A stretch of 64,000 nucleotides of DNA from an uncultured Bacteriovoracaceae bacterium (lineage in GTDB: Bacteria > Bdellovibrionota > Bacteriovoracia > Bacteriovoracales > Bacteriovoracaceae): the NCBI GenBank assembly GCA_950054155.1, contig CATLOT010000016.1, forward strand, positions 20,313-84,312, given 5' to 3'. Positions 26,020-34,483 of the stretch are shown here, in pieces. Under the pieces are notes generated by a model that had not been told where the DNA came from, searched no databases, and saw nothing but the letters and a program-made list of their open reading frames with translations. The number at the start of each line of letters is the position of its first letter. Positions within the stretch are counted from its first letter, which is position 1. A program made the translations under genes and the position numbers.

Positions 26020-26769
26020 ATGCAAATGCAATTTCCATCGATGAGTCCATTGAATAAAGGTATTGTCATTACCTTTGTGGCGCTCTTTCTTCTTGGCTCA
26101 ATTCTCACTCAGTCAGGTTTTGCCCTCTCTCCCCTTCTTGGACTCTCTGCCCACGCAATAAGCTCGGGTAAGATCTGGACTCTCTTTACCTACGCCCTCC
26201 TTCCCAGTGGTTTCATGGAGTGCCTCTTTGATGGTCTTATTTTTTGGTTTATTGGAAGTGAACTAGAAATGATGTGGGGACAGCGCCGCTACGCCTACTT
26301 TCTTCTCACTATTGTCTTTGGTGCCGCGCTCTTTTTCCTGGCCTTAAGTTTTCTCTTTTTTTCCCAAAGCTCTGTTTTCGCTTTTCCCCTTCATGGACCA
26401 GCGGGCCTGGCCTCTGCCATGTGTGTGGCCTATGGCATTCTCTTTCCAGAGAGGACGATGTACTTCTTCTTCTTTCCTCTGCAGGCGAAGTGGTTTGTCA
26501 TTCTCTTAGTAGGAATGAATCTCTATCATGGCTTTTTTAGTCCCAGTGGTATTTTTGCATGGGCCCAGATCGGCTCTATGATCTCTGGTACGGCCTGGAT
26601 GCTCATTGTCAGCAATCCCAACCTCAAATCAGTCATAACCGATAAATTTAACTCTTCCGGACCAGGCGCTCCTCAAAACAAAAAGCGTAAAAAAAGAAAG
26701 GTCAGCCACCTTCATATTGTCGAAGATCCAAATGCTGAAGACGATGAAGAGGGACCTACCTATCACTAG
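26020..26769 (+). CDS. Rhomboid-like membrane protein, probably inactive
   Basis: 249 residues, ATG immediately after the epimerase stop. Six or so membrane spans and a Lys/Asp/Glu-rich cytoplasmic tail after 205. The region HGPAGLASAM (125-134) aligns with the rhomboid GxSG motif but has Ala in place of catalytic Ser, and AWAQIGSMISG (180-190) has Gln where the catalytic His is expected. It would thus be a pseudo-rhomboid, a class that binds rather than cleaves membrane proteins. Rhomboid relationship inferred from pattern, moderate confidence. Confidence 0.65.
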   Translation: MQMQFPSMSPLNKGIVITFVALFLLGSILTQSGFALSPLLGLSAHAISSGKIWTLFTYALLPSGFMECLFDGLIFWFIGSELEMMWGQRRYAYFLLTIVFGAALFFLALSFLFFSQSSVFAFPLHGPAGLASAMCVAYGILFPERTMYFFFFPLQAKWFVILLVGMNLYHGFFSPSGIFAWAQIGSMISGTAWMLIVSNPNLKSVITDKFNSSGPGAPQNKKRKKRKVSHLHIVEDPNAEDDEEGPTYH

Positions 26770-26877
26770 ACCCACTGCATAACACCAAAACAGGCTTCTT
26801 TTACCGTCCTGGTAGACAAAGGCTTTCTCAAAGAGTTATAAAGTCCTTTGTTTAACTCATTATTTAGAGGTGATTTC

Positions 26878-27048
26878 ATGCGCTTAGCTCGTGCTCTTGA
26901 AGATAAAAAATACGACGTTCGCCTTCGCGACAAGCTTGTTGCGGACAAGAAACTAGAACACAAAGAAGTTGAATCATACCTTCAAGGTCTTGAAGACGAT
27001 CAAACTCGTCAAACAACGACAAGAGAAGCCGAGAATAAAGAAGACTAA
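26878..27048 (+). CDS. Small charged protein, unknown
   Basis: 56 residues from ATG 26878, preceded by AGAGGTG. Highly charged and helical (MRLARALEDKKYDVRLRDKL start, acid/Lys-rich end), no cysteine, no signal peptide. Followed 6 bases later by an M24-type gene, so perhaps co-transcribed. No family recognised. Confidence 0.6.
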   Translation: MRLARALEDKKYDVRLRDKLVADKKLEHKEVESYLQGLEDDQTRQTTTREAENKED

Positions 27049-27054
27049 AATCTC

Positions 27055-27687
27055 GTGCATCCTAGCGAGGCAGTAGGTCCAACCTTCAATCCTCAAGTTT
27101 TATCAAACGCTCGGGACCTTGGTCTTGAGCTTTTGCACGTCTGCTCTCTAAAAGTAGCACAAGGAATGAGTGAAGATCAGCTTCACGCCATTATCAAAGA
27201 AGAAGGCCTAAAGAGAGGAATGTCAAAGTGGTGGCATCCCACTAAAGTCCGTTTTGGCAAAAATACCCGCTGTAGTTTCAAAGAGCCTTCCGCCAAGGGA
27301 ATAACAATAGCGCCTGGAGATCTCTTCTTCCTCGATATTGGACCTGTCTTTGATAATCACGAAATTGATCTTGGCCGTACTTTTCGTCTAGGCGACCAAG
27401 ACTTTAAAAATCCCGCAGAAGATGTTTTTAATCTTTGTCAGAAAGCATGGCAGGAAAATAAAAGTACAGGGCTTGAGCTCTATGACCTCGCCAAACAATA
27501 TGGCTTAGACCTCGGTCTAACATTAAATCCTCAAATGGCAGGCCATCGTCTTGGCGACTTCCCTCATGCTCTTCATCACAGAGGTCCTCTAGGAGCTCAT
27601 GACAAGACTCCTCTTAAAGATCGTTGGATTTTAGAGATTCACCTCTTAGATGATGAAGGTGGTTACTTCTTTGAGGACTTACTTTAA
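27055..27687 (+). CDS. M24-family metallopeptidase-like protein
   Basis: 210 residues, GTG start without an obvious ribosome site. Compact pita-bread fold: all five metal-ligand positions can be matched, with LDIGPV and EIDLGRTF (two Asp), GHRLGD (His), ILEIHLL (Glu) and a final Glu in FFEDLL. Resembles aminopeptidase P / methionine aminopeptidase catalytic domains, but lacks extra N-terminal parts. It should be an active dimetal aminopeptidase of unknown specificity. 3' end overlaps the next minus-strand gene by 9 bases. Confidence 0.8.
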   Translation: MHPSEAVGPTFNPQVLSNARDLGLELLHVCSLKVAQGMSEDQLHAIIKEEGLKRGMSKWWHPTKVRFGKNTRCSFKEPSAKGITIAPGDLFFLDIGPVFDNHEIDLGRTFRLGDQDFKNPAEDVFNLCQKAWQENKSTGLELYDLAKQYGLDLGLTLNPQMAGHRLGDFPHALHHRGPLGAHDKTPLKDRWILEIHLLDDEGGYFFEDLL

Positions 27688-28386
27688 GGCTTCTCTTTTT
27701 TCTTTCACAAATCCGTAAACATATTCAAAGAGACAAACCTCTAAAGTGAAGTAGAGAAAATAATTGAGGGGAATAAGAAGCCAGCTCCAAGAAGATTCCA
27801 TCTGCCCAGTTAAACCTAAGTGTAAAATCATGGGAAAATAAGTCACCAGAGCGACACTTATAATTATGGCAGCAGTTCTTCCAAAAGAAGGCCAAAAGAA
27901 TTCCTTACTTAAACTAAAAACCTTTCCTTTGTAATCCGGAAAAATTACGGCCACCACCGGGCTAAAGTAAAAAATAATCGCGGCTACTATCCCAGGAACG
28001 ACAAGAAGAGTCGCTCCCAAAAGGACGCTTAAAATCCAAAAGATGGTCTGAAGGATATAACCAGGCGTAAGGAGGGCTCCTTCAAAGAGAAGCTTCCCTA
28101 CTCCCAATTCAATATCCTGTTTGCGGCAATTGAGCCCATGAAGAAAAAGGATATTGAGAAAGAGAACAATGAGTTCAAAAATAACCTGGTTTACTTGTGC
28201 TTGAGCTTCGTTCATCCCCTGGCGCATTGAAAAGGATATTAGCATCAAGGCACTTGAGCTCACCCAAAAGAAAGCGATAAAGGGAATATTATTAACTATT
28301 GTGGGAAGACTACGCTTAAAAAGAGAGAGTGGCGTATCCGTTTTAGAAGGATTCAAAGGTCCTCTTCTCCTTATTCTTTCTGACAT
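27679..28386 (-). CDS. Multi-span inner-membrane protein, unknown
   Basis: 235 residues if it starts at ATG 28386 (SERIRRRGPLNP...); an upstream in-frame start at 28494 would overlap the asparaginase gene much further. About five or six hydrophobic segments, with a short charged C-terminal tail FVKEKREALK. No catalytic motif or family recognised. It overlaps the 3' end of the asparaginase-like gene by 44 bases and has no clear ribosome site, so translation is probably coupled and the start is uncertain. Confidence 0.65.
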   Translation of the reverse strand: MSERIRRRGPLNPSKTDTPLSLFKRSLPTIVNNIPFIAFFWVSSSALMLISFSMRQGMNEAQAQVNQVIFELIVLFLNILFLHGLNCRKQDIELGVGKLLFEGALLTPGYILQTIFWILSVLLGATLLVVPGIVAAIIFYFSPVVAVIFPDYKGKVFSLSKEFFWPSFGRTAAIIISVALVTYFPMILHLGLTGQMESSWSWLLIPLNYFLYFTLEVCLFEYVYGFVKEKREALK

Positions 28387-28870
28387 GAGGAAGTTCAAAG
28401 ATTCTGTTGTGAAAGGAAATATAGACACTGGGTCGCAATAGCCTTGCTGCCAATAAAGCCTCGGTGACATTTTGATTGGCATCACTATCTTCAAAGCCCA
28501 TCGGCTTCATTGCCCCCGTAAAAACGATAGGCGCTTTGAGCTTGTCATTACCCTTTAGTTTCTCAAAAAGAACACTCGCCGTCTTCGCCATAGTGTCTGT
28601 GCCATGGAGAATAACAATGGGAAGCCCCTTTGAAATATGACTCTCCACAGTTTTTGCGATAAGCGTCCGGTCATAATCAGTCATATGAAGACTATCTTTC
28701 GCCATAAGAGAAAAGACGTGAATATGAGTGTAAGGAAGGCGCAGTTTTTTAAGGATTCTTTCCTTAATCTGGCTTTCTCTATTAGCGAGGGACCCATCAA
28801 ATTCATCGTAGGATTTTTCAATGGTGCCGCCCGTGGTCATAACGAGGACTTCTGTAGCTTGATCATTCAT
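28343..28870 (-). CDS. Single-domain asparaginase-like protein
   Basis: 175 residues, about half of a typical type I/II L-asparaginase. It keeps the N-terminal catalytic motifs TTGGTIEKSYD (first Thr), LHGTDTM (Thr-Asp pair) and TGAMKP (Lys), but lacks the C-terminal domain completely. There is no frameshift remnant downstream; another gene overlaps it. Short versions of this kind exist as a family, so it is likely complete. Amidase activity on asparagine is possible but not assured, since the C-terminal domain normally completes the site. Cytoplasmic. Confidence 0.85.
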   Translation of the reverse strand: MNDQATEVLVMTTGGTIEKSYDEFDGSLANRESQIKERILKKLRLPYTHIHVFSLMAKDSLHMTDYDRTLIAKTVESHISKGLPIVILHGTDTMAKTASVLFEKLKGNDKLKAPIVFTGAMKPMGFEDSDANQNVTEALLAARLLRPSVYISFHNRIFELPHVRKNKEKRTFESF

Positions 28871-28900
28871 GGCCTAAACATAGCCTAAAAAGCTGAAATC

Positions 28901-28922
28901 AGAAAGTATTCTGATACTTTCT
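28901..28922. promoter_or_regulatory. 9-bp inverted repeat upstream of htpG
   Basis: AGAAAGTAT / ATACTTTCT with a 4-base TCTG spacer, 14 bases upstream of the -35 of htpG. It is not CIRCE (TTAGCACTC type). Possible operator or the end of an upstream transcript; no strong T-tract, so operator is preferred. Confidence 0.45.
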
Positions 28923-28935
28923 TTAACCCTTAGGG

Positions 28936-28962
28936 TTGACACCAGTGGTATTGCTCCCATTT
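28936..28962 (+). promoter_or_regulatory. Sigma-32-like promoter of htpG
   Basis: -35 TTGACA (28936-28941), 13-base spacer, -10 TCCCATTT (28955-28962), close to the heat-shock consensus CTTGAAA / CCCCATNT with correct spacing. The same -35 lacks a good sigma-70 -10 17 bases downstream. HtpG is a classical sigma-32 gene, which supports the call. Confidence 0.7.
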
Positions 28963-28999
28963 TGAGGAAGAACACACTAATTTTACGGAGGATCTCTCT

Positions 29000-30901
29000 A
29001 TGACAGAACAAAGAAAAGGAACAATTTCCGTTCAGACGGGCGATATTTTTCCCATTATTAAAAAGTGGCTCTACTCAGAGCATGATATTTTCCTACGCGA
29101 ACTCATCAGTAACTCAACTGATGCTATTACTAAACGAGCAACGCTTGGAAGAACTGAAAATGTAGAGATTCCGAAAGGAGATATCAAAGTCCTCGTAGAT
29201 AAGCCCAAGAAAACCATCACGATCTCCGATAATGGTGTGGGTATGACAGAGGAAGAAATTGAGAAGTATATCGCTCAATTAGCTTTTTCTGGTGCAGAAG
29301 AATTTGTTCAAAAAATGAAAGATGCTGGCGAGTCGGCAGATATCATCGGTAAGTTTGGTCTTGGCTTTTACAGTGCCTTCATGGTCGCTGATAAAGTTGA
29401 TGTGGAATCTCTCTCTTGGCGTGAAGGCTCAAAGCCAGCTAAATGGACCTGTGAAGGTGAAGTCGACTATGTCTTTAGCGAATCTCAAAAAAGTACCGTA
29501 GGCACTGATATTACTCTTCATATTAATGAAGAGAATGCCGATTTTCTTGGAGTCTTTAAAACCCTCGATATTCTTAGAAAGTATTGTGACTTCCTTCCCT
29601 ACGAAATTGAAGTCGTCGACTGTGAAATCAAAAAGGATGACGAAGGTAATATTGAAGAGCAGAAGACTTATAAGGTCAATGAGACTCAACCCCTTTGGAA
29701 GAGAGATCCCAAAGAAATTAAGGATGAAGAATATATTGATTTCTATAAGAAGCTCTACCCAATGGATCAGGAGCCTCTCTTTTGGCTTCACCTCAAGGTT
29801 GATCATCCCTTTACCCTAGAGGGAATTCTCTACTTCCCAAAAATTAATCCTAAAATGCCATTTAATGAGAAGAATATTCGCCTCTACTCTAAGCAGGTTT
29901 TTGTCAGCGACAATGTGAAGAATATCATTCCCGAATTCCTCTCTCTCCTAAGAGGCGTTATTGATTCAACTGATATTCCTCTTAATGTTAGCCGCTCTTC
30001 CCTTCAGGGAGATCCTAATATTACAAGAATCTCAAATTACGTTGTTAAAAAAGTTGCTGAGGCCTTGAAGAAGCTCTTTAATAATGACCGCGAAAAGTTC
30101 GAGTCTATTTGGCAAGATACGGGTCTCTTTGTTAAATACGGCTGTGTCTCAGACACTAAATTTGATGAACTCATGAGAGAGCGAATCATCTTTAAAAATA
30201 CGGATAACAAGTACGTTACTCTTCCTGAGTACAAAGATAGCATTCCTGAAAGCTTTAAAGAAAAAATGGGAGATAAGGTTCTCTATTTTGAAAAGGACAA
30301 GGCTGACCATGCGGTGAAAGCTCAGCTTGCTGAAGCAGGTCTTTTTGCCCTTGAAATGGATGAGCATATTGACCCCCATTTCATGCAACACGCTGAAATG
30401 AAAAGTGTTGGTGAGCTTAAAATCCAGTTTAGCTCCATTGATTCAGAGCTTTCTAACCTTTTAGAGTCTGAGAATACAACAGAGGAAGACGTTAAAGTTC
30501 AAGACCTCTTTAAAAAGGTTCTCTTAGGTGACAAGAAGGAAGACGATCCAAGCGCAATCGACGTTGAAATTCAAAAGCTAAAAGGAGCGAAGACTCCAGC
30601 TTACTACAAAGTCGATGAGCAAATGAAGCGCTTTCAAAAGATGGCCCAAAGCATGGGTCAGGACAATAACGCCTTCCCTCTAAAGAGAACTCTGGTTATC
30701 AATCCTAATAATACCCTTATTCAAAACGCTCTTCGCATCCATGAAAAAGGAGAAAATAACACTCTCGTTGAAAGGCTTGTTCACTACGTGGGAGACCTTG
30801 CGTCTATCTCAAGTGAAGGACTTAAGAATGAGGATAAGGAACAATTTGTTGAGCGCTCTCAACAATTAATCCAAGACCTCACAGGACAATTAAACGCTTA
30901 G
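29000..30901 (+). CDS. htpG: Chaperone HtpG (Hsp90)
   Basis: 633 residues, GGAGG 8 bases before ATG. ATP-dependent cytosolic chaperone. N-terminal GHKL ATPase motifs: ELISNSTDAI, ISDNGVGMTEEE and GKFGLGFYSAFMVADKV; the middle domain includes LNVSRSSLQGDP; the C-terminal dimerisation domain is complete. Unmistakable and full length. Heat-shock-type promoter upstream. The maf gene starts 2 bases after the stop codon. Confidence 0.98.
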   Translation: MTEQRKGTISVQTGDIFPIIKKWLYSEHDIFLRELISNSTDAITKRATLGRTENVEIPKGDIKVLVDKPKKTITISDNGVGMTEEEIEKYIAQLAFSGAEEFVQKMKDAGESADIIGKFGLGFYSAFMVADKVDVESLSWREGSKPAKWTCEGEVDYVFSESQKSTVGTDITLHINEENADFLGVFKTLDILRKYCDFLPYEIEVVDCEIKKDDEGNIEEQKTYKVNETQPLWKRDPKEIKDEEYIDFYKKLYPMDQEPLFWLHLKVDHPFTLEGILYFPKINPKMPFNEKNIRLYSKQVFVSDNVKNIIPEFLSLLRGVIDSTDIPLNVSRSSLQGDPNITRISNYVVKKVAEALKKLFNNDREKFESIWQDTGLFVKYGCVSDTKFDELMRERIIFKNTDNKYVTLPEYKDSIPESFKEKMGDKVLYFEKDKADHAVKAQLAEAGLFALEMDEHIDPHFMQHAEMKSVGELKIQFSSIDSELSNLLESENTTEEDVKVQDLFKKVLLGDKKEDDPSAIDVEIQKLKGAKTPAYYKVDEQMKRFQKMAQSMGQDNNAFPLKRTLVINPNNTLIQNALRIHEKGENNTLVERLVHYVGDLASISSEGLKNEDKEQFVERSQQLIQDLTGQLNA

Positions 30902-30902
30902 A

Positions 30903-31502
30903 ATGAAAAAACTTGTCCTCGCTTCAACATCGCCTTACAGAAGAGCACTTCTTGAGCAGCTGCGACTGCCCTTTGAATGTGCTTCCTCTGATGTTGACGA
31001 GGACATTTTAAAAAAAGAGATCGCCGATCCCCACGAACTCACTCAAGTCCTCGCCAAACAAAAGGCAAAGGTAATTTTTGATTCTTTGACGCCTGACGAA
31101 CAGAGAGAAGTGGTCATTATTGGTGGCGACCAGGTCTCTCTTCACCGAGGAAAAGTACTCGGAAAACCCCACACCAAAGAAAATGCCGTCAAACAACTTC
31201 TTACACTTCAAGGTGATGAGCACCAGCTAATCAGTGCAACTTGCGTCTATACCCGTGATGAAGTTTATGAGTGGAGCGAAACCACGACGATGAAAATGCG
31301 ACCGCTTTCAAAAGAGCAGGTCCAAAACTACGTTGAAAAGGACCTTCCGCTCGACTGTGCGGGCTCATACAAAATAGAATCTCTTGGAATAAATCTTTTT
31401 GATGCTATTACCTGTCCAGATTACACTGCTATCATTGGTCTACCTCTTATTAGACTCTCCTCATATCTAAGGAAAGTTGGATTAGACCCTCTTAATAACT
31501 AG
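30903..31502 (+). CDS. Maf-like nucleoside triphosphate pyrophosphatase
   Basis: 199 residues. Motifs LASTSPYRRALL at the N-terminus, GGDQVS in the middle and LDCAGSYKIESLGI plus PDYTAIIGLPL near the C-terminus. These fit the YceF branch of the Maf family, house-cleaning enzymes that remove 7-methyl-GTP and similar nucleotides. No ribosome site; translation is likely coupled to htpG, whose stop is one base upstream. Confidence 0.9.
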   Translation: MKKLVLASTSPYRRALLEQLRLPFECASSDVDEDILKKEIADPHELTQVLAKQKAKVIFDSLTPDEQREVVIIGGDQVSLHRGKVLGKPHTKENAVKQLLTLQGDEHQLISATCVYTRDEVYEWSETTTMKMRPLSKEQVQNYVEKDLPLDCAGSYKIESLGINLFDAITCPDYTAIIGLPLIRLSSYLRKVGLDPLNN

Positions 31503-31597
31503 AAACATCTCTGCAACCTTTCTCTTTTAATATCGTTTTTAAAGGTCTAACCTTTTAAAGAGTTAAATTTTCAAATCTCTGCCAAGGATGGACAGGA

Positions 31598-32353
31598 ATG
31601 AAGTCTCTATTTATTACCTTTTTAGGTTTATACCTAGGATTAAGTGCTAATCTCTTCGCGGGCTTAAGTAAGCTTCCCTACTATCCGCCATCCCTAGATC
31701 ATCTTAAAAACACTGAACTCAAAGAAGAATTACAAAAAGCTATTCTTCAAAAGAAAGTTCTTAGTTATAAGCAAGCGCGACGTGAGCTCTTTGGAGCGAT
31801 TTACATAGAGAAAGATTCAAGCGGTTACTACGTTGAGGATACTTACTGTGAAGAGCGCTATGACTCAAAAAGTGGTGTGGGCCCAGGAAGAATCCCTAAT
31901 CACACCATTTTAAACTGTGAGCACACATGGCCACAGAGTCGCTTTAATCACTCTCAAAGTTCTTCTGCTCAAAAGAGTGACCTTCACCACCTCTTTCCCG
32001 TTAACTCAGTGGCCAACAGCACCCGCGGTAATATCCCCTTTGGTGAAGTAAATGGTGACTATGTTCGAAACTGCCAAGCTTCTTCACGAGGAAGTGATAC
32101 GGCCGATGGTGGTGAATCCTTTGAGCCTAGTAAATATCACAAAGGAAATGTCGCCCGTGCCCTTTTCTACTTTGCCCTACGCTATAAGCTTGATATCGAC
32201 CCCACTGAAGAGGCCCATCTAAGAGCTTGGCATCGTCTTGATCCTGTTGACCAAAAAGAGATTGAGCGGCACGAAATGATTTATCAGATTCAAGGCAATA
32301 GAAATCCTTTTATTGATGATGAAACCCTCATTGATCGAATCGACAATATCTAA
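31598..32353 (+). CDS. Secreted endonuclease I
   Basis: 251 residues with a signal peptide to about residue 22 (NLFA). Endonuclease I (NucM/Vvn) signature: LNCEHTWPQSRFN, SDLHHLFP and NSTRGNIPFG, a His-Me-finger metal nuclease in the periplasm or outside the cell. A full-length, active-looking enzyme. In a predator it would help degrade prey DNA; this role is inference. Only 11 bases before the AI-2E gene. Confidence 0.92.
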   Translation: MKSLFITFLGLYLGLSANLFAGLSKLPYYPPSLDHLKNTELKEELQKAILQKKVLSYKQARRELFGAIYIEKDSSGYYVEDTYCEERYDSKSGVGPGRIPNHTILNCEHTWPQSRFNHSQSSSAQKSDLHHLFPVNSVANSTRGNIPFGEVNGDYVRNCQASSRGSDTADGGESFEPSKYHKGNVARALFYFALRYKLDIDPTEEAHLRAWHRLDPVDQKEIERHEMIYQIQGNRNPFIDDETLIDRIDNI

Positions 32354-32364
32354 AAGGAAAATAC

Positions 32365-33438
32365 ATGTCTCAACAAGGCAGTGATCGTCTTAATCTCAGA
32401 GTATTCTCTGTTGCATTTCTCATTATCATTCTTGTCAACCTCTATCTCTTTCAAGGGATGTACCACGCCTTAATTTTTGCCTCGATTCTTGCTGGTACTT
32501 TTTATCCTCTCTACCGCTCTATTAAAGAGAAGCTGAAAACTAATCCTGAGATAAGTGCTTCCCTTACGACTTTCATTATCTGTATCTCTATTGTTATTCC
32601 GCTTATATTCATTATCTTTCAAGTTTCCAAAGAAACTGTCAGCCTCTATGAAAATGTTAAGGCCGGCATGGACTTTGAAAAGATTCGTTATTTTCTTTTT
32701 GAGGATGGCCCAGTGGCCAACTTTATTAACCGATTAGCAGATAGTTTTGGTGTAGAAGTTGACCTCCCCTCACTCTATGGAAACCTCCTCACAAAGGCCC
32801 AAAGCTATGGAGGAAAAGTATTTGGAACCATCAACACATGGCTTTCAGACACTCTTAGCTTTATTTTTAGCTTTATCATCATGCTTCTGGCAACTTTCAC
32901 TCTCTTTGTTGAAGGCGAAAGGCTCAAGATTTTTGCCTTTAAATTGAGTCCCTTACCAGATGATCAGGAGCAGATGATTCTAGAAAAGTTTTCTCAAATG
33001 AATTACGTCACTCTTGTCTGTAATGGCATTGGTGGTCTTATTCAGGGAATCCTTGCGGGTATTGCCATGTGGGCCTGTGGATTTAGTAGTATCTTTCTCT
33101 GGTCTACAGTTATGGTCATACTTGCTTTTATCCCGCTTCTTGGTATTTCCATCATCACCATTCCTGCAACGATCTATCTCTTTGCTCAAGGTCACAGTTT
33201 AAGTGCTTCTCTCTTTCTTATTTTTACGATGACAATGGCCCTCGTCGTAGAAAATTGGTTCAAGCCAAAATTTATGGGAAAAAGAATAAAAGTGAATTCT
33301 CTTCTCGTGCTCTTTTACATCATTGCTGGGATGGGAACCTTTGGGATGGCAGGCATATTCTATGGACCACTCCTTTGTATTATTTTCTTAACAATGGTTG
33401 ATATCTTCCAAGAATATTACCTTCCGAAAATTCTTTAA
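32365..33438 (+). CDS. AI-2E family transporter
   Basis: 357 residues, AAAAGGA ribosome site upstream. About eight membrane spans with the family-typical order: early pair, a long soluble stretch about 85-160, then a dense group of spans ending LVVENWFKPKFMGKRIKVN and the final FYGPLLCIIFLTM. Members export autoinducer-2, or act as sodium/proton antiporters (Tet35-like); function here not determinable. Convergent with the beta-barrel gene. Confidence 0.9.
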   Translation: MSQQGSDRLNLRVFSVAFLIIILVNLYLFQGMYHALIFASILAGTFYPLYRSIKEKLKTNPEISASLTTFIICISIVIPLIFIIFQVSKETVSLYENVKAGMDFEKIRYFLFEDGPVANFINRLADSFGVEVDLPSLYGNLLTKAQSYGGKVFGTINTWLSDTLSFIFSFIIMLLATFTLFVEGERLKIFAFKLSPLPDDQEQMILEKFSQMNYVTLVCNGIGGLIQGILAGIAMWACGFSSIFLWSTVMVILAFIPLLGISIITIPATIYLFAQGHSLSASLFLIFTMTMALVVENWFKPKFMGKRIKVNSLLVLFYIIAGMGTFGMAGIFYGPLLCIIFLTMVDIFQEYYLPKIL

Positions 33439-33450
33439 ATCTCAGTGGCC

Positions 33451-34050
33451 CTAAAAGACCACACTTACACCCGCACTAAGGCTTGAGAGTTCTAACTCAT
33501 TACTTGTATCCTCGAGGTCACCGATACCGTAACTATACTTAATATAGGGTGCTACCCCCTCGGTAGTATTGTAAGAAACCTTGGCTTCAGCATTGATGAG
33601 GAAATAGTTTTGATCCTCACTATTTTCAAAATATTCAAGCCCACCAACATGAGCACCAAGCCCAAGGCTCGGCATCAAGTAACCATTACCAAGTACCGTG
33701 GGATAGATAATTCTTTGGGTAAGACCAATCATTTTATTATCTACATTAACAATTTCTTCATCAGCATCTGTTAGCTTTATCCCTAAAGCTGACTGAGTGA
33801 GAAACCCATTAGGCAATTTATAAGAGTTAGCCACTTCTACACTTACCCCTTGAGAGTTAATATCTTCTACTGGTGTATTTTCAATGTCGATAGTATCAGT
33901 GGTGTAGCCAATACTCGCAGAAAGATCACGCGTCCATTCAGGAAGATTGAGTCTTTCACTAATACTTTGAGCAAGAATAGAGTGAGAGCTAAAAGCAACA
34001 AGGGTCGCAAGTAGAACTTTTGTATTACCAGTTGTTGTCTTGTATTTCAT
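33451..34050 (-). CDS. Small outer-membrane beta-barrel protein
   Basis: 199 residues with a signal peptide ending about SILA. The mature chain is alternating amphipathic beta strands, each with glycine-rich ends, and terminates SLSAGVSVVF; the final Phe is the usual beta-signal for Bam insertion. Probably an 8- to 10-strand barrel of about 19 kDa. No precise family recognised. Faces a monooxygenase-like gene across a region with tandem inverted repeats. Confidence 0.75.
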   Translation of the reverse strand: MKYKTTTGNTKVLLATLVAFSSHSILAQSISERLNLPEWTRDLSASIGYTTDTIDIENTPVEDINSQGVSVEVANSYKLPNGFLTQSALGIKLTDADEEIVNVDNKMIGLTQRIIYPTVLGNGYLMPSLGLGAHVGGLEYFENSEDQNYFLINAEAKVSYNTTEGVAPYIKYSYGIGDLEDTSNELELSSLSAGVSVVF

Positions 34051-34106
34051 TAAGCCTCCTTTTAACTTAAAATAGGTTAAGATCAGTATCGTAAAAAGAG
34101 GTTTTT

Positions 34107-34150
34107 AAGACTTCTCAAAAGGTTTTAGAAGTCTTGTAGTTTTCTACAAG
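34107..34150. promoter_or_regulatory. Two tandem inverted repeats between divergent genes
   Basis: First: AAGACTTCT / AGAAGTCTT, 9-bp arms with an 11-base spacer (34107-34135). Second: CTTGTAG / CTACAAG, 7-bp arms with a TTTT loop (34133-34150), overlapping the first by 3 bases. Neither has a T-tract in a terminating direction. They sit between the beta-barrel gene (minus) and the ABM gene (plus), so they may be operators for either or both. Confidence 0.4.
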
Positions 34151-34170
34151 TTAAAAAAAAGGGTGATTTT

Positions 34171-34482
34171 ATGGCCGTCATTGATCAATACCGTGGGATC
34201 CTCACAGTCCTTATCGAAATAGAAGTAGTCGAGTCAACAATTGAAGAGACCCTTCAAAATCTAAAGGACTTCACTCTTAGTTTCGTCAAACTACAACCTG
34301 GATTCATAAGCGCCAATCTTCACAGGAGTGAGGACGATACAAAGATAATCAACTATGCTCAATGGAAGAACAAAGAGGACTTTGAAAGATTCCTCTCGCT
34401 TGAAGAAACTCAACAAAAGATGAAAGAATTGAAAATTATAAAAACTAATATCACACTGATGAAGGTGGCCCTCGCCACTTAA
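34171..34482 (+). CDS. Antibiotic biosynthesis monooxygenase (ABM) domain protein
   Basis: 103 residues. ABM fold: LIEIEV strand, LQPGFISANLHRSEDDTKI and YAQWKNKEDFERFL, which match the dimeric ferredoxin-like family that includes quinol monooxygenases and heme-degrading enzymes. Specific reaction unknown. Ribosome site AGGG 8 bases upstream. Convergent with the lipoprotein gene; one base separates them. Confidence 0.85.
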   Translation: MAVIDQYRGILTVLIEIEVVESTIEETLQNLKDFTLSFVKLQPGFISANLHRSEDDTKIINYAQWKNKEDFERFLSLEETQQKMKELKIIKTNITLMKVALAT

Positions 34483-34483
34483 T

